In this document: one piece after another, positions 6,013 to 15,287 of the stretch
Position numbering within the stretch: position 1 is the stretch's first letter
How the letters are laid out: each line of letters starts with the position of its first letter
Origin: an uncultured Paracoccaceae bacterium
GTDB lineage: Bacteria; Pseudomonadota; Alphaproteobacteria; Rhodobacterales; Rhodobacteraceae
Length of the DNA stretch: 37,623 nt
Assembly: GCA_947500825.1 (NCBI GenBank)
Contig: CANMTR010000024.1
Location: forward strand, 1-37,623
Direction: 5' to 3'
Position numbers and translations under genes: made by a program
Notes under the pieces: model-generated
Databases searched by the model: none
Seen by the model: only the letters and a program-made list of their open reading frames with translations
What the model was told of the DNA's origin: nothing

Positions 6013-9000
6013 TCACACGAAGTCGGAACCCGATTTCTTGTAGGGCGCCGGTGGGGCGTTGAAGACCGTCGCGCCCCCGGTCAGTCGCGGGGCGACCAAC
6101 ACGGAATCGTCGGGAAGGCTTCCGTCCGCAGTGAAGGCCCGCCATACGGCGAAGTCGTTCACGGCGATCTCGACCGAGGACATGAAGTCCATGTAGATAT
6201 CGCGCGGCGACCAAGACGTGTTCGTGGCTGCCGGCCTGATCGTCTCGCGGATCAAGGTTCCGTTCTTCCAGACTCTGCCGATGGCGTTGCCGGCGCCGTC
6301 GTCGAGCGTGATGGAACCCACAAATGTGGCGGGAACCTTTCCAAAGATGTGGTCGGGCGTGTAGACGTTGATGAACTGCCTGTTCGACCCTCCCTGTTCG
6401 GCACTCAATTGGGCGCGCCGATAGGAATTGTTGCCCCTTAGGTCGAGCAGGAATGCGAACTCCCGGCCATGCGCTTCGATGAAGCGATGAACCGTGTTGA
6501 CCGCGGTGGCGTCCCCAATTGTCATACGGACCAATACGGTGATTTCACCTTTGCCATCGGCGGCCAATCCGTTCGGGATGGTAATCCTGGGCGCGCTCAT
6601 GCCATCTGCGGGCGATGTTGCGAGGCCTTCCGAAGTCTCTGTGTGGGCCGCCGCGCTTTCGCAAACTCCGACGTTCAAGGCTTCGTCCCGCTGGACAAGG
6701 TGCAGGTCGTACTCCGTCGCCTTTGGGAGACCTGTAATGGACCCCGACAGTTTTCCGGCAGATACGACCTCGACGTCGAAGGCGCGCTCAGCCACATTCC
6801 CTTCACCGTCTGTTCCCGCGACGACGTCCTCCCCGGAGGGTGCGGGCGCCCCTGACGGGAGGAGGATACCAAACAACCTTCCGCTGCCTTCGTCGGTTTC
6901 GACCGTCCAGTTGATCCGGTTTGCGTCCTGATCCGTCGTAAGGCCGGACAGGGTGGGAGCGATATTGTCAACGTGTCCCCATGCCGGGCCCCCCGACGGC
7001 ACGCTGGCGTTTCGCGAAGTAACTGTGGCCGCACCTGCCGGGATCTGGAGAGATCCTTCGATGGCCTCGCCCAAGTGGTCGTAGAGCGTCAGGGAGAACG
7101 TTCCGTCCCCGTTGTCGACGAGGGTCACGCCTTCTCCGTCGACCGTGTGAAGAGTTCCGTTCTCGCAGATCGCCGCGACGCCGATCCCGCCGACATAGAA
7201 CGGGACTGCCGAGATTCGTTCACCGGCCCAAAGAACCGTCTTGTACGCTAAGGGCGTTATGACGAATTCCTGCGCCGGGGCGAACCGTTCATGCCGGATA
7301 TCATCCGTCGCCAGGCCCCGGGTGGCGGAGACGGAGGCCGGCCGATCCTCGATGATCTCGAGGTTCGGCCGCGCGTTGTCGGGGAACGGGTCACCGGTCG
7401 GGTCGAGCCGGACACTTGAGGAAATCGGAAAGGACGAACTCGATCCGAACAGGCTTCGCGCGCCGTTCCTACCCTCCGACACCCAGACGTCCTCGACCCT
7501 GAGAGGTCCAGGCATGGCAAAGTCCCGCACCGGTCTCCATGCGGATGGGCTGGTGGTCGGGTCGTTGCCCCGGTTGGCGTCGATCTGTGATTCGAAGACG
7601 GCACGTCCGACCCGGCAGTATTTCTGCACATTAGTTGAATATTCCAAACCGCTTTGCCATTCACGTATATTGGTGGAGAAGCTGATTGGATAGAAACCAC
7701 CATAGGGGGCTCGCACGACCATTCCCGAAATCAGCAGATTTTCGTAGGTTCGGTCTCGGTTCGTATTCGGTGCGAAACGCAGGGCGTTGGTCACGCCGAT
7801 GGCAACCAGATTGCCGTCCTCGTCGTGCGAGAACATCTCGATCAGCGTATCGCGGATCGTCATGTCCTTGAACGAAGCGACCTGAAAGCCATCGAGATGC
7901 TTGTCGATGTTCGTCCAGTACTCCGTGTCTGCGTGATTGGTCCCACCAGAAGGATTTTCCCCGATAGGCGTTTCTTGAAGTGCCTTGTAGAGCCGGTAGC
8001 TCTGTCCAACGTCGTAAAGGACGTAATCGCCCTTTGAGTAGGACTGGGTGGGATCGTGGTACGTCGCGGAGGCGGGGACATTCCGGGCAAGGCCCATGTA
8101 GACTTGGTCGAAAACCGTTCGGACGCCCCCGGGCTTTACGTAATCGGAGGCTACGTTAACGCAGCGGAATCTGCGAAAGGTCACGTCTTTCGCGCCGTCC
8201 GGTGCGATTCCGTCGAAGACTACGCAGCCCCCTCGGCCGCTTTCGGCGCCGCCACCATCGAGCGTGCAGTTTTCGAACAAGATGTTCGAGGCATTCCTGC
8301 CCGGCGCAATGTAGTATTTGCCCGGGCCCGAGGCCTCGCCCTCGGCATAGCCGAACAGGCAGTCGCGAAAGACGAGGTCGGATCCTTCGACCTGGACGTG
8401 CAGCCCGCGGAAGTCGATGTCCTCGAAGATCAGATCCTTGCCATTGACGATCAACTCGTCAATGTCGCCGCGCCAGTACGTCCCCGCAGGTGGGTTTGCC
8501 GTGTCAACTGCCGTCAAGGGCGCGGTAGATGAGCGTCCCGCATTAGCCGGATCACTCAGCGCCAGGATGCTTTCATAGAGGTCGCCCCTGGAAGCCTCGA
8601 CGGCGACGATCACCTCTCCCATCGCGGTATCGATGCCGTCGGAGAGGGTATATGAGATTGTCGCAAGATCGCCCTCAGAGAGGCCCTCGGCGTCGAACTC
8701 GATCAGGTAGCCGGGGGCGGGCCCCACGGAAACGGCCCCGATATCTGCGCTCGCATCGGTCACCTGCAGGGTGTCGCCGTCCAGGTCGAGGTCGTTGGCC
8801 AGGACGTCGATCCGCACGGTGGCGCCGGCGGTGACGGTTGCGCTGTCGCCCACCGCGACGGGGGCGGTGTTGGCCGGCGCCTCCACGGTTAGGGAGAAGG
8901 CGCTGTCGGCGCTACCGGCCGCGTTGCTGGCCCGGATCACCACGGTCGCGCCCGACAGCAGGCCGCTCTTGTCGGGATCGATCGTCACGAGGCCCGTGGC

Positions 9001-9606
9001 CGCCTCGAGCGACACGCCCGACGGGGCCGCGACGAGGGCGTAGACGAGGTTGTCGCCGACGAAATCCCTGGCTGCGTCGACCGTTCGTGCCTCGCTTCCT
9101 TCGACCAGGATCAGGTCGTCCAGGGCTCCCTTGGCGACAGGGGCGGAGACCGGTTCGGGCTCGGGCTCGGGCTCGGGCTCGGGTTGAGGCTCGGGTTGGG
9201 GTTCGGGAACAGGCTCGGGTTCGGGTTCGGGTTCGGGTTGGGGGTCCGGTGCGGGCTCGGCCGCGGCGGGAACGAAGGTGGCCCCGTAGACCGCGTCCCG
9301 GCCGCTGCCCAGGCACCCGCTCAGGGAGGTGTCGAAGGCCGGAGCCGTCAGGGCGGTGCCATTGCGCAGATCTTCGGGGCTCAGGCTCGGACCCTTCTTT
9401 CCGTCGATCTCGAGCGTCACGCCATGGCCCCAGATCGAGCGTCCGGGCACGAAGCCCTTAAGGTCGAAAGTCAGTGAATCCCCCTCCGCGAGGGGGGTGC
9501 CGTCCGAGGCCTTCTCGCCGTTGACGAAGGTGAGCAGTTCGAGGTCGGCCGCCTTCATGGGCCCGCCCCTGCCGGAGAATCTCATCGATGCAAAGCTTTT
9601 GGGCAT
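6013..9606 (-). CDS. Large mosaic beta-helix protein with cadherin/Ig-like, CBM-like and Fn3-like modules
   Basis: Encodes 1197 aa, probably an extracellular or surface protein that binds or cuts polysaccharide. Order seen: a ~115-aa N-terminal domain; a Pro-Glu-Gln linker at about 119-152; an Ig-like repeat (~160-243); a bacterial cadherin-like repeat (~247-338, with NTAPVAVGDSATV and DVLANDLDLDGD); a right-handed beta-helix (~388-640, DLIFEDIDFRGLHVQ, DLVFRDCLFGYAEG, NILFENCTLDGGG). This helix is interrupted at ~518-571 by a CBM5/12-like module (SYSKGDYVLYDVGQSYRLYKAL), and a second such module follows at ~648-693. A Fn3-like repeat (~880-990) and a concanavalin-like C-terminal domain complete it. 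No signal peptide or RTX repeats are visible, so the export route is unclear. GAGGT lies before the ATG; the 92-aa gene ends 7 bp upstream. Catalytic activity is not established. Confidence 0.8.
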   Translation of the reverse strand: MPKSFASMRFSGRGGPMKAADLELLTFVNGEKASDGTPLAEGDSLTFDLKGFVPGRSIWGHGVTLEIDGKKGPSLSPEDLRNGTALTAPAFDTSLSGCLGSGRDAVYGATFVPAAAEPAPDPQPEPEPEPEPVPEPQPEPQPEPEPEPEPEPVSAPVAKGALDDLILVEGSEARTVDAARDFVGDNLVYALVAAPSGVSLEAATGLVTIDPDKSGLLSGATVVIRASNAAGSADSAFSLTVEAPANTAPVAVGDSATVTAGATVRIDVLANDLDLDGDTLQVTDASADIGAVSVGPAPGYLIEFDAEGLSEGDLATISYTLSDGIDTAMGEVIVAVEASRGDLYESILALSDPANAGRSSTAPLTAVDTANPPAGTYWRGDIDELIVNGKDLIFEDIDFRGLHVQVEGSDLVFRDCLFGYAEGEASGPGKYYIAPGRNASNILFENCTLDGGGAESGRGGCVVFDGIAPDGAKDVTFRRFRCVNVASDYVKPGGVRTVFDQVYMGLARNVPASATYHDPTQSYSKGDYVLYDVGQSYRLYKALQETPIGENPSGGTNHADTEYWTNIDKHLDGFQVASFKDMTIRDTLIEMFSHDEDGNLVAIGVTNALRFAPNTNRDRTYENLLISGMVVRAPYGGFYPISFSTNIREWQSGLEYSTNVQKYCRVGRAVFESQIDANRGNDPTTSPSAWRPVRDFAMPGPLRVEDVWVSEGRNGARSLFGSSSSFPISSSVRLDPTGDPFPDNARPNLEIIEDRPASVSATRGLATDDIRHERFAPAQEFVITPLAYKTVLWAGERISAVPFYVGGIGVAAICENGTLHTVDGEGVTLVDNGDGTFSLTLYDHLGEAIEGSLQIPAGAATVTSRNASVPSGGPAWGHVDNIAPTLSGLTTDQDANRINWTVETDEGSGRLFGILLPSGAPAPSGEDVVAGTDGEGNVAERAFDVEVVSAGKLSGSITGLPKATEYDLHLVQRDEALNVGVCESAAAHTETSEGLATSPADGMSAPRITIPNGLAADGKGEITVLVRMTIGDATAVNTVHRFIEAHGREFAFLLDLRGNNSYRRAQLSAEQGGSNRQFINVYTPDHIFGKVPATFVGSITLDDGAGNAIGRVWKNGTLIRETIRPAATNTSWSPRDIYMDFMSSVEIAVNDFAVWRAFTADGSLPDDSVLVAPRLTGGATVFNAPPAPYKKSGSDFV
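9151..9245. repeat. Low-complexity repeat encoding a (Pro-Glu/Gln)n linker
   Basis: Tandem GGGCTC/GGGTTC hexamers on the + strand encode alternating Pro-Glu and Pro-Gln dipeptides on the minus strand inside the 1197-aa protein (about residues 119-152). Such stiff, extended linkers often hold a domain away from a surface. The repeat can change length by slippage in steps of two residues without breaking the frame. Confidence 0.85.
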
Positions 9607-9613
9607 ATCGACC

Positions 9614-9892
9614 TCAGTACTGCAGGGTGACGTTGGCGGTGTCCGGGCCTAGGCTGGGATAGGCCAGCCACAGGCGCTCACCGGGCTTCAGGACCAGGCT
9701 GCCCTGTTCTCCCACCGCGACCTTGGCCGCTTCGTAGGGAGAGAGATCCGGGATCGTGTCGTCGTCGGTCGTGATCCAGGCGAGCTGGCCCAGCCGCGAG
9801 CAGTTCACCATCTGGATCTCCTGCTCGTCCTCGGCTGCGTAGCGGGCCTGGGAATGCCAATGGGAGTGGGAGAGGATTTTCCGGAATGCCAT
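9614..9892 (-). CDS. 92-aa protein of unknown function, coupled to the beta-helix protein
   Basis: The ATG at 9892 has AAGGAG six bases upstream, which decides this start over longer readings. The product has an N-terminal His/Ser-rich patch (FRKILSHSHWHSQARYAAED) and a C-terminal part that looks like a small beta-sandwich edge (GSLVLKPGERLWLAYPSLG, ANVTLQY). No signal peptide and no membrane segment are visible. It ends only 7 bp before the start codon of the 1197-aa gene, so the two are very likely co-translated. Similar small proteins ahead of a long fibre-like protein occur in phage-derived structural operons, but I do not recognise the family and do not assign a function. Confidence 0.65.
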   Translation of the reverse strand: MAFRKILSHSHWHSQARYAAEDEQEIQMVNCSRLGQLAWITTDDDTIPDLSPYEAAKVAVGEQGSLVLKPGERLWLAYPSLGPDTANVTLQY

Positions 9893-10159
9893 GTCGGTCT
9901 CCTTCGGAAAGGCCCCGGAACTGGCGAGCCGGGGCGTACGAGACCTCCATTCGACTTGGCCGCGGTGAACACGCCCCGTAGGGGGAGGCCGTCCAAGGGC
10001 GGCCCGAGGCAACGCCAGGGGCGCCCCGCGTCTCCGTGCGGTCAACGATCCCGGGATAGGGGCGGGGACGTTTCGCGTCCGGGCCAGCCCGCATATGGGT
10101 CACGACATTCCCCGCATCCCTTGCTAGAGACGCCCCCGACCCTCAGCGAGAGAGAGTAC

Positions 10160-10723
10160 ATGCAGATCGAGGACACGCCGCTCGAAGGCGTAAAGATGAT
10201 CACGCCGCCCCGCTTCGGCGACAGCCGGGGCTTCTTCTCCGAGACGTGGTCGCGGCCGAAGCTGGCCCGCGCGGGGATCGGGATCGACTTCGTGCAGGAC
10301 AACCACTCGCTCTCTGCCACGCCGGGCACGGTCCGGGGGCTGCACTTCCAGGCGCCGCCCCATGCCCAGGACAAGCTCGTGCGCTGCGGGCGCGGCCGGC
10401 TCTTCGACGTGGCCGTCGACATCCGGCGCGGCAGCCCGACCTACGGCCGGTGGTGGGGGACCGAGCTCAGCTTCGAGAACGGCCGCCAGCTCCTGGTGCC
10501 GGCGGGGTTCGCCCATGGCTTCGCCACGCTCGAGCCCGATACCGAGATTGTCTACAAGTGCTCGGACGTCTACGCGCCCGAGACCGAAGGGTCGCTTCTG
10601 TGGAACGACCCCGAGATCGGCATCGACTGGCCGGTGACGGACGAGGCCGTCCTGTCGGACAAGGACGCCGCCGCGCCGCGCCTCGCGGAACTCGATACGC
10701 CCTTCGCGTGGGAGGCAGCATGA
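10160..10723 (+). CDS. rfbC: dTDP-4-dehydrorhamnose 3,5-epimerase
   Basis: Encodes 187 aa (RmlC), which epimerises C3 and C5 of dTDP-4-keto-6-deoxyglucose, the third step to dTDP-L-rhamnose. The cupin pattern is complete: SRGFFSETW near the N-terminus, [17 protein letters not shown] with the catalytic His at residue 62, [20 protein letters not shown], and VYKCSDVY with the C-terminal Tyr. The ATG at 10160 follows GAGAGAG; a longer upstream reading would add about 100 residues outside the family. It is the first gene of the operon and starts 267 bp from the divergent 92-aa gene. Its stop overlaps a tiny ORF made by a local duplication. The order C-B-D-A differs from the A-C-B-D order common in roseobacter rhamnose operons. 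Confidence 0.96.
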   Translation: MQIEDTPLEGVKMITPPRFGDSRGFFSETWSRPKLARAGIGIDFVQDNHSLSATPGTVRGLHFQAPPHAQDKLVRCGRGRLFDVAVDIRRGSPTYGRWWGTELSFENGRQLLVPAGFAHGFATLEPDTEIVYKCSDVYAPETEGSLLWNDPEIGIDWPVTDEAVLSDKDAAAPRLAELDTPFAWEAA

Positions 10724-10748
10724 AGATCCTCGGTACCGGAGGTACGGC

Positions 10749-10752
<4 letters not shown>
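10720..10752 (+). CDS. 10-codon ORF between rfbC and rfbB (duplicated rfbB start)
   Basis: The [13 protein letters not shown] starts at an ATG overlapping the rfbC stop (ATGA) and ends at a TGA overlapping the rfbB start (ATGA). GGAGG lies four bases upstream of its ATG, so it can be translated. It is an imperfect copy of the first nine to ten codons of rfbB ([10 protein letters not shown]) and arises from a tandem 29-bp duplication. It is too short for a folded product. It may act only to pass ribosomes from rfbC to rfbB, or be a neutral scar. Confidence 0.5.
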
Positions 10753-11794
<1,042 letters not shown>

Positions 11795-11798
<4 letters not shown>

Positions 11799-12643
11799 TC
11801 CTCGTCTTCGGAAAGACCGGCCAGGTGGCGACCGAGCTCGCCCGGCAGGCCCCCGACGCGACCTTCCTGGGGCGCGACGCGGCCGACCTGTCCGACCCGG
11901 AGGCCTGCGCCGCGGCGATCCGCGAGCATCGCCCCGGGGCGGTGATCAACGCCGCCGCCTACACGGCCGTCGACCGCTCCGAGGAGGAGGAGGACCTGGC
12001 GCGGCGCGTCAACGGCGAGGCGCCCGGCGCCATGGCCCGGGCCTGCGCCGAGCTGGGCATTCCCTTCGTCCATGTCTCCACCGACTATGTCTTTGACGGG
12101 AAAGGGGAAACGCCGTTCTCGCCCGATGATGCGACCGCGCCGCTCGGGGCCTATGGCCGCACCAAGCTCGCGGGGGAGGAGGCCGTGCGCGCGGCGGGGG
12201 GCGTCCACGCGATCCTCAGGACCTCGTGGGTGTTCTCGGCCCATGGCGGCAACTTCGTGAAGACCATGCTGCGCCTGTCGGAAAGCCGCGACGCGCTGTC
12301 GATCGTGGACGACCAGGTGGGCGGCCCGACCCCGGCCGCCGACATCGCCGCGGCCTGCCTGGCCATCGTCGGAAAGCTGTCGGACTCCCGTCGGCTTTCC
12401 GGCGTCTACCATTTCTCGGGTGCGCCGGACGCGAGCTGGGCCTGTTTCGCGCGCGAAACCTTCGACCGGGCCGGGCGCGACGTGACTGTCACCGGCATCC
12501 CGACCGCCGAGTACCCGACCCCGGCGGCGCGGCCCCTGAACTCCCGCCTCGACTGCTCCGCCACCTTGGCGGCCTTCGGCATCGACCGCCCCGACTGGCG
12601 GCAGGGGCTGGACGCCGTCCTGTCCGAGCTCGGCGCCACCTGA
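11795..12643 (+). CDS. rfbD: dTDP-4-dehydrorhamnose reductase
   Basis: Encodes 282 aa from a GTG overlapping the rfbB stop. RmlD reduces the 4-keto group with NAD(P)H, the last step to dTDP-L-rhamnose. Visible motifs: [15 protein letters not shown] (nucleotide binding), [37 protein letters not shown] (Tyr-xxx-Lys), and [20 protein letters not shown]. The normal length of the family is about 280-300 aa. A perfect copy of the parS-like palindrome lies inside the coding sequence at 12444-12459, read as the codons of CFARET. That position usually has a FAR-like sequence in RmlD proteins, so codons could produce it by chance, but the 16-base identity is striking. rfbA follows after 11 bp. Confidence 0.95.
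12444..12459. promoter_or_regulatory. parS-like 16-bp palindrome, copy 3 (inside rfbD)
   Basis: GTTTCGCGCGCGAAAC is identical to the two copies flanking parB, about 8.2 kb away. It lies within rfbD codons. It may be a third ParB site or a chance product of codons for Phe-Ala-Arg-Glu. Confidence 0.5.
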
Positions 12644-12654
12644 AAGGACCTTCC

Positions 12655-13536
12655 ATGACGAAACGCAAGGGCATCATCCTGGCCGGCGGCTCCGGCACGC
12701 GGCTCTATCCGATCACCATGGGCGTGTCGAAGCAGCTCCTGCCGATCTACGACAAGCCGATGATCTACTATCCCCTGACGGTGCTGATGCTCACGGGCAT
12801 CCGCGAGATCGCCGTCATCACCACGCCCCGGGACCGCGAGCAGTTCGAGCGGACCCTGGGCGACGGCAGCCAGTGGGGCCTGTCGCTCACCTTCATCGAG
12901 CAGCCCTCCCCCGACGGGCTCGCCCAGGCCTATCTCCTGGCCGAGGATTTCCTCGACGGGGCGCCCTCGGCCATGGTGCTGGGCGACAACATCTTCTTCG
13001 GCCACGGCCTGCCCGAGATGCTGGCCGCGGCAGATGCGCGGCAGGAGGGCGGCACCGTCTTCGGCTACCACGTGGCCGACCCCGAACGGTACGGCGTGGT
13101 GGATTTCGATGGCGAGGGCCGGGCCACCCGGATCGTGGAGAAGCCCGAGGTGCCGCCGTCGAACTTCGCCGTCACCGGGCTCTACTTCCTCGACGGCACC
13201 GCGCCCGACCGCGCCCGGTGCGTCGAGCCCTCCGACCGGGGCGAGCTGGAGATCACGACCCTGCTGGAGAGCTACTTGGGCGAGGGCGCGCTGTCGGTGG
13301 AGCGGATGGGCCGGGGCTATGCCTGGCTCGACACCGGCACACACGCCTCGCTCCTAGACGCGGGCAACTTCGTGCGCACCCTGACCGAGCGCCAAGGCCT
13401 GCAGACCGGCAGCCCCGACGAGATCGCCCACGCCTTGGGCTGGATCGACCGGGACCAGTTGATGGAGCGGGCGAAGATCTTCGCCAAGACCGATTACGGC
13501 CGCTACCTCAAGGACAGCCGGGGCGGGGCGGACTGA
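12655..13536 (+). CDS. rfbA: Glucose-1-phosphate thymidylyltransferase
   Basis: Encodes 293 aa (RmlA), which joins dTTP and glucose-1-phosphate to dTDP-glucose, the entry step of the pathway. The signature GIILAGGSGTRLYPIT is at residues 6-21, followed by KQLLPIYDKPMIYYPL, VLGDNIFFGHGL, YGVVDFD, IVEKPEVPPSNFAVTGLYFLD, and WLDTGTHASLLDAGNFV. These cover the nucleotide and sugar sites of the tetrameric RmlA type. AAAGGA precedes the ATG. It is the last gene of the operon and converges on tenA, with 31 bp between the stops. End-product inhibition by dTDP-rhamnose is known for the family. Confidence 0.97.
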   Translation: MTKRKGIILAGGSGTRLYPITMGVSKQLLPIYDKPMIYYPLTVLMLTGIREIAVITTPRDREQFERTLGDGSQWGLSLTFIEQPSPDGLAQAYLLAEDFLDGAPSAMVLGDNIFFGHGLPEMLAAADARQEGGTVFGYHVADPERYGVVDFDGEGRATRIVEKPEVPPSNFAVTGLYFLDGTAPDRARCVEPSDRGELEITTLLESYLGEGALSVERMGRGYAWLDTGTHASLLDAGNFVRTLTERQGLQTGSPDEIAHALGWIDRDQLMERAKIFAKTDYGRYLKDSRGGAD

Positions 13537-13567
13537 CCCGGCCCCGGCCGCCCCGGTCCGGCGGCGT

Positions 13568-14236
13568 TCACGGGGCGAGCCCCATCTGCCAGAACCCCAC
13601 CTCCAGCCGGGTGGCGGTGGCGAAGCGGTCGCTGAGGGCGGCCCAGCGGGGGCTCTCCTCGGGCCGCTCGCCCAGGCGGCGCGCGACCGCGCCGTCGATC
13701 AGCGCCCCCACCTCGGCGCAGAGCTCCTGGTACTCGGCCCCGCCATAGGTCTCGATCCAGTCGCGGTAGGGGGTCTCGCCAGCCTCGTCGGCCAGCCGGC
13801 AGCCGATCTCGCCGTAGCCCAGCACGCACGGGGCGAGGGCCGCGAGGAGGTCGGTGAAATCGCCCGCATGGCCCGCGTCGAGCACGTAGCGGGTATAGGC
13901 GATGTTGGGCGCGCGCTCCTCCGTCGCGCGGAGCGTGTCCTCGTCGATCCCGGCCTCGGCGCAGATGCGGACATGGAGCGCCATCTCGTCGTCGATGAGC
14001 GCCCGGGCGGTGGCCGCGCAGACGCGCATCTCGGCGACCGTGTCGGCCTTGGTCACCGCCAGCGACCAGGCCCGGGCGAAGTGGACGAGGAACAGGTAGT
14101 CCTGCGCCAGGTAGTCGAGGAAGGCCGCGCGGGGCAGGGTGCCGTCGGCGATCCCGGCGACGAAGGCGTGGCGGGTATAGGCCGCCCAGTGGGGGGCCGC
14201 GTCGCGCCACAGGGGAAAGGTGCGCCCGTAGCTCAT
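13568..14236 (-). CDS. tenA: Aminopyrimidine aminohydrolase TenA
   Basis: Encodes 222 aa of the TENA/THI-4 family. TenA hydrolyses aminopyrimidines released from degraded thiamine so that HMP can be reused by ThiD. The catalytic Cys is Cys137 in PCVLGYGEIG; DYLAQDYLFLVHFARAW near residues 41-57 and YRDWIETYGGAEYQ near 157-170 are typical. Presence of this Cys puts it in the TenA_C group with salvage activity. It is the last gene of the thiamine operon. Its ATG overlaps the stop of a 23-codon ORF and has no clear ribosome site of its own, so it probably depends on coupled translation. Confidence 0.93.
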   Translation of the reverse strand: MSYGRTFPLWRDAAPHWAAYTRHAFVAGIADGTLPRAAFLDYLAQDYLFLVHFARAWSLAVTKADTVAEMRVCAATARALIDDEMALHVRICAEAGIDEDTLRATEERAPNIAYTRYVLDAGHAGDFTDLLAALAPCVLGYGEIGCRLADEAGETPYRDWIETYGGAEYQELCAEVGALIDGAVARRLGERPEESPRWAALSDRFATATRLEVGFWQMGLAP

Positions 14237-14304
14237 CGCGGCCCCCCGGCGGTCTCGGCCACGATCACGGCCAGGGTCAGCGGGCACGGGGCGGGGCGGG
14301 TCAT
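14233..14304 (-). CDS. 23-aa ORF linking thiF and tenA
   Basis: The short frame encodes [21 protein letters not shown] plus two residues. Its ATG overlaps the thiF stop (ATGA) and its TGA overlaps the tenA ATG (ATGA). AGGAGA lies 7-8 bases before the start, a better ribosome site than tenA has. It could be a coupling peptide, a remnant of a lost gene, or an unrecognised small protein. No known family is seen. Confidence 0.4.
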   Translation of the reverse strand: MTRPAPCPLTLAVIVAETAGGPR

Positions 14305-15287
14305 GCGGGGTCTCCTGTCGGGGATGATCCGAGGGCGACGAGGGCGATCTCGCCGTCCCAGTGGCGGCGGAGGCGCTCGGCCGCGGTCCACGACCGCTGG
14401 CCGGAGCGGCAGCAGAGCACCGCGCGCTGCCCCGGCGCGGGCGTCGGGCCGCCGGGGCCGAAGGCCTCCACTTCGTGGCGGCGGGCGCCCGCGCGGGGCA
14501 GGGGCCCCTCCTCGGGGGCGCGCAGGTCGACGACCCAGTCGCCGGGGGCGATGTCCGCGGCATCGAGGAAGCGGGGCGCGCGCGCGGGCTCGGGCGCGCC
14601 CGCGAAGGAAAAGCCGCCCGTGCGATGGGCGCGCCCGTCGTAGCTGACGACCCGGCCGAGCGGCGAGGGGGACAACCCGGCGACGATCGCCAGCGCCATC
14701 TGCGCCTGCAGGCCGCCCACCACGCCCACCACGGGGCCCAGCACCCCGTCCTCGGCGCAGGAGCCCAGCCGCTCGGGCAGGTCGGGAAAGACGGCGCGCA
14801 GGGACGGCGCGCCGCCGCAGAAGGCGCCCGCGTAGCCGTCGGTGCCCAGGGCGGAGGCGCTGACCAGGGGCAGGTTCGCGGCCAGGCAATGGTCGGAGGC
14901 CACGTAGCTCGCCGCGAAGCTGTCGGCGCAGTCGAGGACGAGGTCCATGCCCCGGGCCAGCTCGGCCACGTTGCCGGGGCCGAGGGCGGCGACGACCGGC
15001 TCCACCTCCGTTTCGGGGTTGAGGCGGGCGATCGCGGCCTGTGCCGCACGGACCTTCTCGCGGCCGATGTCATCGGTGCCGAAGAGCGTCTGGCGGTGGA
15101 GGTTGCCCTCCTCCACGCGGTCGGGATCGACGAGGCGGATGGCGCCCACCCCCGCGCCGGCGAGGTATTGCAGGACCGGTGCGGCGAGCCCGCCCGCGCC
15201 TACGACGAGGACGCGGGCGGCCGCGATCCGCGCCTGCCCCCCGGCCCCGATCCCGGGCACGGCGACCTGGCGGGCGTAGCGGCTCAT
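14301..15287 (-). CDS. thiF: ThiF/MoeB-family adenylyltransferase with rhodanese-like tail
   Basis: Encodes 328 aa. ThiF adenylates the C-terminal glycine of ThiS so that sulfur can be transferred for thiazole synthesis. The nucleotide motif [20 protein letters not shown] is at about residues 27-46, the arginine-containing [10 protein letters not shown] at 61-70 and [10 protein letters not shown] around 119-128. Residues from about 240 form a rhodanese-like domain ([14 protein letters not shown], then [11 protein letters not shown] with Cys292/293), so sulfur activation and transfer sit in one chain as in MoeB/MoeZ-type fusions. Only one Cys of the usual zinc pairs is obvious near [10 protein letters not shown]. 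The ATG overlaps the thiE stop by 4 bp. A role in molybdopterin synthesis is the alternative, but the operon argues for thiamine. Confidence 0.88.
   Translation of the reverse strand: MSRYARQVAVPGIGAGGQARIAAARVLVVGAGGLAAPVLQYLAGAGVGAIRLVDPDRVEEGNLHRQTLFGTDDIGREKVRAAQAAIARLNPETEVEPVVAALGPGNVAELARGMDLVLDCADSFAASYVASDHCLAANLPLVSASALGTDGYAGAFCGGAPSLRAVFPDLPERLGSCAEDGVLGPVVGVVGGLQAQMALAIVAGLSPSPLGRVVSYDGRAHRTGGFSFAGAPEPARAPRFLDAADIAPGDWVVDLRAPEEGPLPRAGARRHEVEAFGPGGPTPAPGQRAVLCCRSGQRSWTAAERLRRHWDGEIALVALGSSPTGDPA

Noticed and set aside
9151-9245. Tandem hexamers considered as a CRISPR-like or regulatory repeat
   Set aside because: They have no spacers and stay in frame as Pro-Glu/Pro-Gln codons of the large protein.
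13547-13565. GCCGCC/GGCGGC inverted repeat between rfbA and tenA as a bidirectional terminator
   Set aside because: A six-base GC stem without T-runs is expected often in DNA of this composition, and it partly runs up to the tenA stop.
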